In this document: in pieces, positions 60,341-64,000 of the stretch | Position numbering within the stretch: position 1 is the first letter of the stretch | Layout of the letters: each line of letters starts with the position of its first letter | DNA from: Ulvibacterium sp965228935 | GTDB lineage: Bacteria > Bacteroidota > Bacteroidia > Flavobacteriales > Flavobacteriaceae | Direction of reading: 5' to 3' | Assembly: GCF_965228935.1 (NCBI RefSeq) | Contig: NZ_OZ245846.1 | Span: forward strand, 868,001-932,000 | Length of the DNA stretch: 64,000 bases | Made by a program: the position numbers and the translations under genes | Notes under the pieces: generated by a model | What the model saw: the letters and a program-made list of their open reading frames with translations, nothing else | Databases searched by the model: none | What the model was told of the DNA's origin: nothing

Positions 60341-60790
60341 TCAGTTCAAATTCCTTTTTTGAATAAAAAATCGTTTCAGAAGAACGGAAGCCTCGTTTTC
60401 CATTAACCCTCCTAGGACTTCTGTTTTTGGATGTAGTTTAGCGCCCATTGCCATGAACCCCCTTTTGGGATCCTTGGCGGCGAACACCACCTTTGAAATC
60501 TGGCTCCAATACAACGCCCCGGCACACATTTGACAGGGCTCCAGGGTTACATAGAGCGTGCAATTGTTCAAATATTTCCCTCCCAAAAAATTGGCGGCGG
60601 AGGTTATCGCCTGCATTTCGGCATGTGCCGTAACATCGTTCAGTTGTTCGGTAAGATTATGGGCACGTGCAATAATCCTGTCCTGGGCTACGATTACAGC
60701 TCCTATGGGGACCTCGCCCTTTTCAAAGGCCATATGGGCCTCCTCCAGGGCCTTCTTCATAAAGTACGCATCATCAAAAGGCAAAACCAT
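60341..60790 (-). CDS. tadA: tRNA adenosine(34) deaminase
   Basis: 149 residues from ATG 60790; a longer frame to 60832 overlaps the promoter region and is not used. The deaminase zinc site is H-A-E (His56, Glu58) and P-C-Q-M-C (Cys86, Cys89). The N-terminus P-F-D-D-A-Y-F-M-K-K-A-L matches the usual flavobacterial TadA start. It converts A34 to inosine in tRNA-Arg(ACG). A TACATTTG (60803-60796) ends six bases before the ATG, so the mRNA may be leaderless. Divergent from dxs. Confidence 0.92.
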   Translation of the reverse strand: MVLPFDDAYFMKKALEEAHMAFEKGEVPIGAVIVAQDRIIARAHNLTEQLNDVTAHAEMQAITSAANFLGGKYLNNCTLYVTLEPCQMCAGALYWSQISKVVFAAKDPKRGFMAMGAKLHPKTEVLGGLMENEASVLLKRFFIQKRNLN

Positions 60791-60795
60791 AAAAC

Positions 60796-60803
60796 CAAAT
60801 GTA
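60796..60803 (-). promoter_or_regulatory. -7 element of tadA
   Basis: TACATTTG on the minus strand, six bases before the tadA ATG, implying a leaderless or near-leaderless transcript. No clear TTG at -33. Confidence 0.45.
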
Positions 60804-60847
60804 CAATTTTGGGTTAAATTGTGAAGAGCCACACAACCATTTTACCG

Positions 60848-60855
60848 TACATTTG
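60848..60855 (+). promoter_or_regulatory. -7 element of dxs
   Basis: TACATTTG, nine bases before the dxs ATG at 60865; together with the tadA element it makes a compact divergent promoter with 44 bp between the two -7 elements. Confidence 0.45.
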
Positions 60856-60864
60856 TCCCCGAAA

Positions 60865-62649
60865 ATGAAAATGCTTTCCCAAATAAATTCTCCTAAAGAC
60901 TTGCGCGGGATTCCCATGGACGCACTACCCCAACTTGCCCAGGAACTAAGGGAGTTCATTATAGATATCGTATCGACCAAGGAAGGGCATCTCGGGGCAA
61001 GTCTAGGCGTAGTAGAACTTACCATTGCCCTTCACTATGTTTTTGACACCCCTAAGGACAAACTTGTTTGGGATGTGGGACACCAAGCCTATGGACACAA
61101 AATTTTAACAGGGCGCAGGGAAAGTTTCGGTACCAACAGACAATTGGGCGGTATCAGTGGGTTCCCTAAAATTGACGAAAGCGAATATGACGCCTTTGGT
61201 ACAGGACATAGTTCCACCTCCATTTCGGCTATTTTGGGCATGGCACTGGCCTCCAAGTTAAAAGGTGAAATGAACAAACACCATATCGCGGTAATCGGGG
61301 ATGCTTCCATTGCCAGCGGAATGGCCTTTGAAGGATTGAATCATGCCGGTGTTACCGATGTTGATGTATTGATCGTCCTAAATGACAATGCCATTGGAAT
61401 AGACCCCAGTGTGGGCGCCTTAAAAAAATATTTGACCAACGTAAAAAGGGGTACGGCCAAGGACGAAAATATTTTTGAGTGCCTCAATTTGGATTATTCC
61501 GGCCCGGTGGACGGTAATGATTTGCCAAATTTGATTACCGAACTGACGCGGTTAAAATCGCTCCCTGGACCTAAATTGTTACACATAATCACCACTAAGG
61601 GGAAAGGACTGCAAAAGGCGGAAGAGAACCAGGTAGTTTATCATGCCCCGGGAAAATTCGATAAATCCACCGGAGAAATACTTCCAAAGTCGGTCAAAAC
61701 CGAGCCCCCGAAATATCAAGATGTTTTCGGACATACCTTGGTCGAGCTTGCCAGGCAGAATCCTAAAATTGTGGGGATTACGCCGGCCATGCCTACAGGT
61801 AGTTCTTTAAAGTACTTGATGGATGAAATTCCAAATAGGGCCTTTGACGTAGGAATCGCCGAACAACATGCCGTTACTTTAGCTGCTGGGATGGCCTTAG
61901 AGGGTATTATCCCCTTTTGTAATATTTACTCGACCTTTCTTCAACGTGCCTATGATCAGGTGATACATGATGTGGCCCTACAAAATCTACCGGTAGTATT
62001 CTGCTTAGATCGTGCCGGTATTGTCGGCGAGGATGGCGCAACCCATCATGGTGTTTATGACATTTCATACTTGCGATGCATTCCCAACGTGATTATTTTT
62101 GCGCCTATGAACGAAGTGGAGCTCCGCAACATTATGTTTACAGCACAGTTAGGGGTTCCTGGTCCTATTGTCATACGTTATCCCAGGGGCCGGGGAACTA
62201 CCCTGAATTGGAAACAACCTTTCCAAGAAATAGCCATAGGGTCTTCCCAAGAATTAAAAAGAGGAAGTAAAATCGCGATACTTTCCGTAGGCCCCATAGG
62301 AAACAGGGTTGGCAAGGTTATTGATGAAAATGATAACGACCAACAAATAGGGCATTATGATATGCGTTTCATAAAACCTTTGGACACAAATCGTCTGGAA
62401 CACATTTTTCAAAATTACGAGCATATTATTACCATTGAAGATGGTTGCAAGGCCGGAGGGTTTGGAAGTGCCATACTGGAAAAAGCCAATGAGATGAGGT
62501 ATCAGGGCAGAATTCATATCTTCGGAATAGATGATGTTTTCCTACAGCACGGTGCGATGGATGAACTCCATCAACTGGCGGAGATAGATGCCACTTCCCT
62601 TAAAAACTTTTTAAATAGAATTTTTGATGCGCAACAAGAACCGACATAA
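60865..62649 (+). CDS. dxs: 1-deoxy-D-xylulose-5-phosphate synthase
   Basis: 594 residues from ATG 60865 (M-K-M-L-S; an ATG at 60871 is also possible). The N-terminal domain has G-H-L-G-A-S-L-G (about 43-50). The TPP motif reads G-D-A-S-I-A-S-G-M-A-F-E-G-L-N ending N-D-N, where many Dxs have G-D-G. The pyrimidine domain includes D-V-G-I-A-E-Q-H-A-V-T, and the C-terminus has E-D-G-C-K-A-G-G-F-G-S. It joins pyruvate and glyceraldehyde-3-phosphate as the first step of the MEP isoprenoid pathway, feeding the carotenoid and prenyl enzymes seen in this window. It overlaps the DUF3078 gene by 23 bases. Confidence 0.95.
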   Translation: MKMLSQINSPKDLRGIPMDALPQLAQELREFIIDIVSTKEGHLGASLGVVELTIALHYVFDTPKDKLVWDVGHQAYGHKILTGRRESFGTNRQLGGISGFPKIDESEYDAFGTGHSSTSISAILGMALASKLKGEMNKHHIAVIGDASIASGMAFEGLNHAGVTDVDVLIVLNDNAIGIDPSVGALKKYLTNVKRGTAKDENIFECLNLDYSGPVDGNDLPNLITELTRLKSLPGPKLLHIITTKGKGLQKAEENQVVYHAPGKFDKSTGEILPKSVKTEPPKYQDVFGHTLVELARQNPKIVGITPAMPTGSSLKYLMDEIPNRAFDVGIAEQHAVTLAAGMALEGIIPFCNIYSTFLQRAYDQVIHDVALQNLPVVFCLDRAGIVGEDGATHHGVYDISYLRCIPNVIIFAPMNEVELRNIMFTAQLGVPGPIVIRYPRGRGTTLNWKQPFQEIAIGSSQELKRGSKIAILSVGPIGNRVGKVIDENDNDQQIGHYDMRFIKPLDTNRLEHIFQNYEHIITIEDGCKAGGFGSAILEKANEMRYQGRIHIFGIDDVFLQHGAMDELHQLAEIDATSLKNFLNRIFDAQQEPT

Positions 62650-63754
62650 CCTGTCCTTTTTTCTTTTGTCCTTTGCTTTCGCTGCCGGATCGTTACTGGC
62701 CCAGGATCCTGTTCCTCCCGGCACACAATTGGATAGTATGGTTGTGGATACGACCGTTGTTGACACCATCGTAGTCCGTCGCATTCAAGAGAAGATAAAG
62801 AATATCCCCAGGGGCGTTAATCTAACCATTCCAGAAGTATCGTTTAAAAAAACAAAGGCCCTTACGGAAAAACCCAAAAGATTTCGCGTACCTTCTTTTT
62901 GGACCCGATTGAATAAACTCGGGCTGAACCTAAGCGAAGTAGCCTTTGTAAACTGGAATGCCGGGGGAGACAATTCCGTATCCGCCTTGGGCAATGCCAG
63001 TTTTGCGAGAAATTATAAATTTAGATACATCCAGTGGGACAATGAACTCCGCTTTAGATATGGAATCAATGTACAGGAAGGCCAGCAAATACGGAAAACG
63101 GACGACCTCATCCGATTTAGCTCTACATTTGGCTATCAAAGGGATACCATCAGCAATTGGTATTATTCCGTAAAGGCAAATTTCAACACCCAATTTTCCA
63201 ATGGATTTAAGTATCCCGATCGCACTACACCAATATCCCGATTTATGTCCCCGGGATATTCCTTTTTGGGAGCAGGAACGTCATACATCACCAAAGATCA
63301 AAGATTCAATCTATATATTTCGCCAGTAACCCAGAAGGCCACTTTTGTACTGGATCAAGATTTGGCGGATAGAGGGGCCTTTGGGGTGCAAAAAGCAATT
63401 TTTGATGCCGATGGAAACATGATACAACAAGGGGAAAATGTTTTTTTGGAGTTTGGCTTTCTGGTCAACAATACCTGGGAAACCCAACTATTTAAAAATA
63501 TGGGACTGAAACATCGCCTAAATTTGTATACCGACTATTTGCGCAGATTCGGCAATGTTGATATAGATTGGGAACTCAACTTTAACCTTAAGGTCAATGA
63601 ATATATTGTTACCACCATTGGTACCCATTTGATATATGACGACGATATTTTGTTCGATGAGCAAGTAAATGCCGATGGCATTGTAATAGATCCGGGAGAG
63701 CCTAGGATACAGTTCAAGCAATTATTGGGTGTAGGGGTCTCTTACGATTTTTAA
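62627..63754 (+). CDS. DUF3078 outer-membrane beta-barrel protein
   Basis: 375 residues from ATG 62627 (a TTG at 62624 is less likely). A signal peptide runs to about residue 25 (L-L-A-Q). The DUF3078 phrase F-V-N-W-N-A-G-G-D-N-S-V-S-A-L (about 107-121) is followed by alternating beta strands (R-Y-I-Q-W-D-N-E-L-R-F-R-Y-G) and an aromatic C-terminal F, as in outer-membrane barrels. The family is found next to dxs in Flavobacteria; its role is not known. The start lies 23 bases inside dxs, indicating coupling; its stop overlaps dgt tail to tail. Confidence 0.9.
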   Translation: MRNKNRHNLSFFLLSFAFAAGSLLAQDPVPPGTQLDSMVVDTTVVDTIVVRRIQEKIKNIPRGVNLTIPEVSFKKTKALTEKPKRFRVPSFWTRLNKLGLNLSEVAFVNWNAGGDNSVSALGNASFARNYKFRYIQWDNELRFRYGINVQEGQQIRKTDDLIRFSSTFGYQRDTISNWYYSVKANFNTQFSNGFKYPDRTTPISRFMSPGYSFLGAGTSYITKDQRFNLYISPVTQKATFVLDQDLADRGAFGVQKAIFDADGNMIQQGENVFLEFGFLVNNTWETQLFKNMGLKHRLNLYTDYLRRFGNVDIDWELNFNLKVNEYIVTTIGTHLIYDDDILFDEQVNADGIVIDPGEPRIQFKQLLGVGVSYDF

Positions 63755-64000
63755 AGTTGTTTGCCCATGATCTTATTATGTATATGGACGGCAGAGCCAT
63801 CGGAAAGACTGGCCACATAACAAGAGGTATTCAATAATATTTTATACAAGGATGTATCCGTCCGTTGATAAAACTTCGGTAAGGTCTGTATCATCAATCT
63901 GTCATAATTGGAAAACGTGCCCCCCTTTTCCCGAACAAGTGCGCCGGTATACACATCCAAAATATCCGAAATAATCCTATAACCGGCTATTTCTTTTTCC
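63751..64000 (-). CDS. dgt: dGTP triphosphohydrolase, 3' part
   Basis: The last 82 codons, running off the right edge with an open reading frame. The visible tail has E-K-E-I-A-G-Y-R-I-I-S-D-I-L-D-V-Y, then K-F-Y-Q-R-T-D-T-S-L-Y-K-I-L-L-N-T-S-C-Y-V-A-S-L-S-D-G-S-A, matching the C-terminal helical end of bacterial dGTPases (HD-domain family). The HD motif itself is outside the window, so the call rests on this tail. It ends convergently with the DUF3078 gene, the stops overlapping by four bases, with no room for a terminator. Confidence 0.75.
   Translation of the reverse strand, partial: EKEIAGYRIISDILDVYTGALVREKGGTFSNYDRLMIQTLPKFYQRTDTSLYKILLNTSCYVASLSDGSAVHIHNKIMGKQL

Noticed and set aside
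1..64000. CRISPR array, insertion sequence, prophage or known defence system
   Set aside because: No regularly spaced direct repeats, no transposase or phage structural gene, and no recognised defence domains were found on either strand.

Overview
The window comes from a member of the Bacteroidota, most likely a marine Flavobacteriaceae. This rests on the gene families present (DUF3078 barrel, SCO protein, FeoB-associated Cys-rich peptide, a CzcA-CzcC fusion, DUF4097 pair, TPR-HTH regulator). It also rests on repeated promoter elements of the Bacteroidota type (TTG, about 20 nt, TAnnTTTG), the near absence of Shine-Dalgarno sequences, and AT-leaning intergenic DNA. Genus cannot be told from the sequence alone.

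Left part (1-9.1 kb) looks like accessory DNA: mostly single genes, each with its own short leader. A membrane protein and a lipoprotein overlap by ATGA behind an inverted repeat. A small lipoprotein is followed by a divergent cupin/TetR pair with clear operators, then by a decayed second copy of the lipoprotein. After these come DUF2200, an AlkC/AlkD-like HEAT protein, an exported methyltransferase-like lipoprotein, PhzF + AraC, an alpha/beta hydrolase, and AraC + VOC. From 9.1 to 18.4 kb lie a secreted CocE-type hydrolase, a TPR-HTH regulator, a fatty acid hydroxylase family protein, an M43 metalloprotease lipoprotein, an NSS transporter and a GNAT. This stretch also has one intact tRNA-Asn(GTT) and several decayed tRNA 3' ends with their terminators.

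The middle (18.4-36 kb) is mostly core: rseP, SCO, feoA-feoB-FeoB-associated peptide, an ECF sigma / HEAT-type anti-sigma / two DUF4097 proteins operon, small membrane proteins, a TetR-SDR operon with two matching operators, DUF2141, a CPBP protease, a membrane-anchored AraC regulator and an S9 peptidase.

From 36.3 to 43.8 kb is a metal homeostasis block: a His-rich exported protein, a CzcA RND pump fused to its TolC-type outer-membrane factor, its adaptor, and on the other strand a DtxR regulator with a ZIP transporter. The dtxR promoter carries two inverted repeats. Lycopene cyclase and a polyprenyl diphosphate synthase follow tail to tail, with a sigma factor gene diverging from the latter. 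From 47.5 to 54.2 kb is a TetR-TolC-adaptor-RND drug-efflux operon closed by a strong terminator. The right end (54-64 kb) is core again: a MORN-like protein, aspS, a lipoprotein, a CLC protein lacking the gating glutamate, a cold-shock protein, tadA, dxs, a DUF3078 barrel and the 3' end of dgt.

I see no CRISPR array, intact insertion sequence, phage or recognisable defence system. The most notable observations are the local operator sets for three TetR proteins and the DtxR protein, the RND-TolC fusion, the tRNA relics, the duplicated and decayed lipoprotein, and the CLC protein without its gating glutamate.
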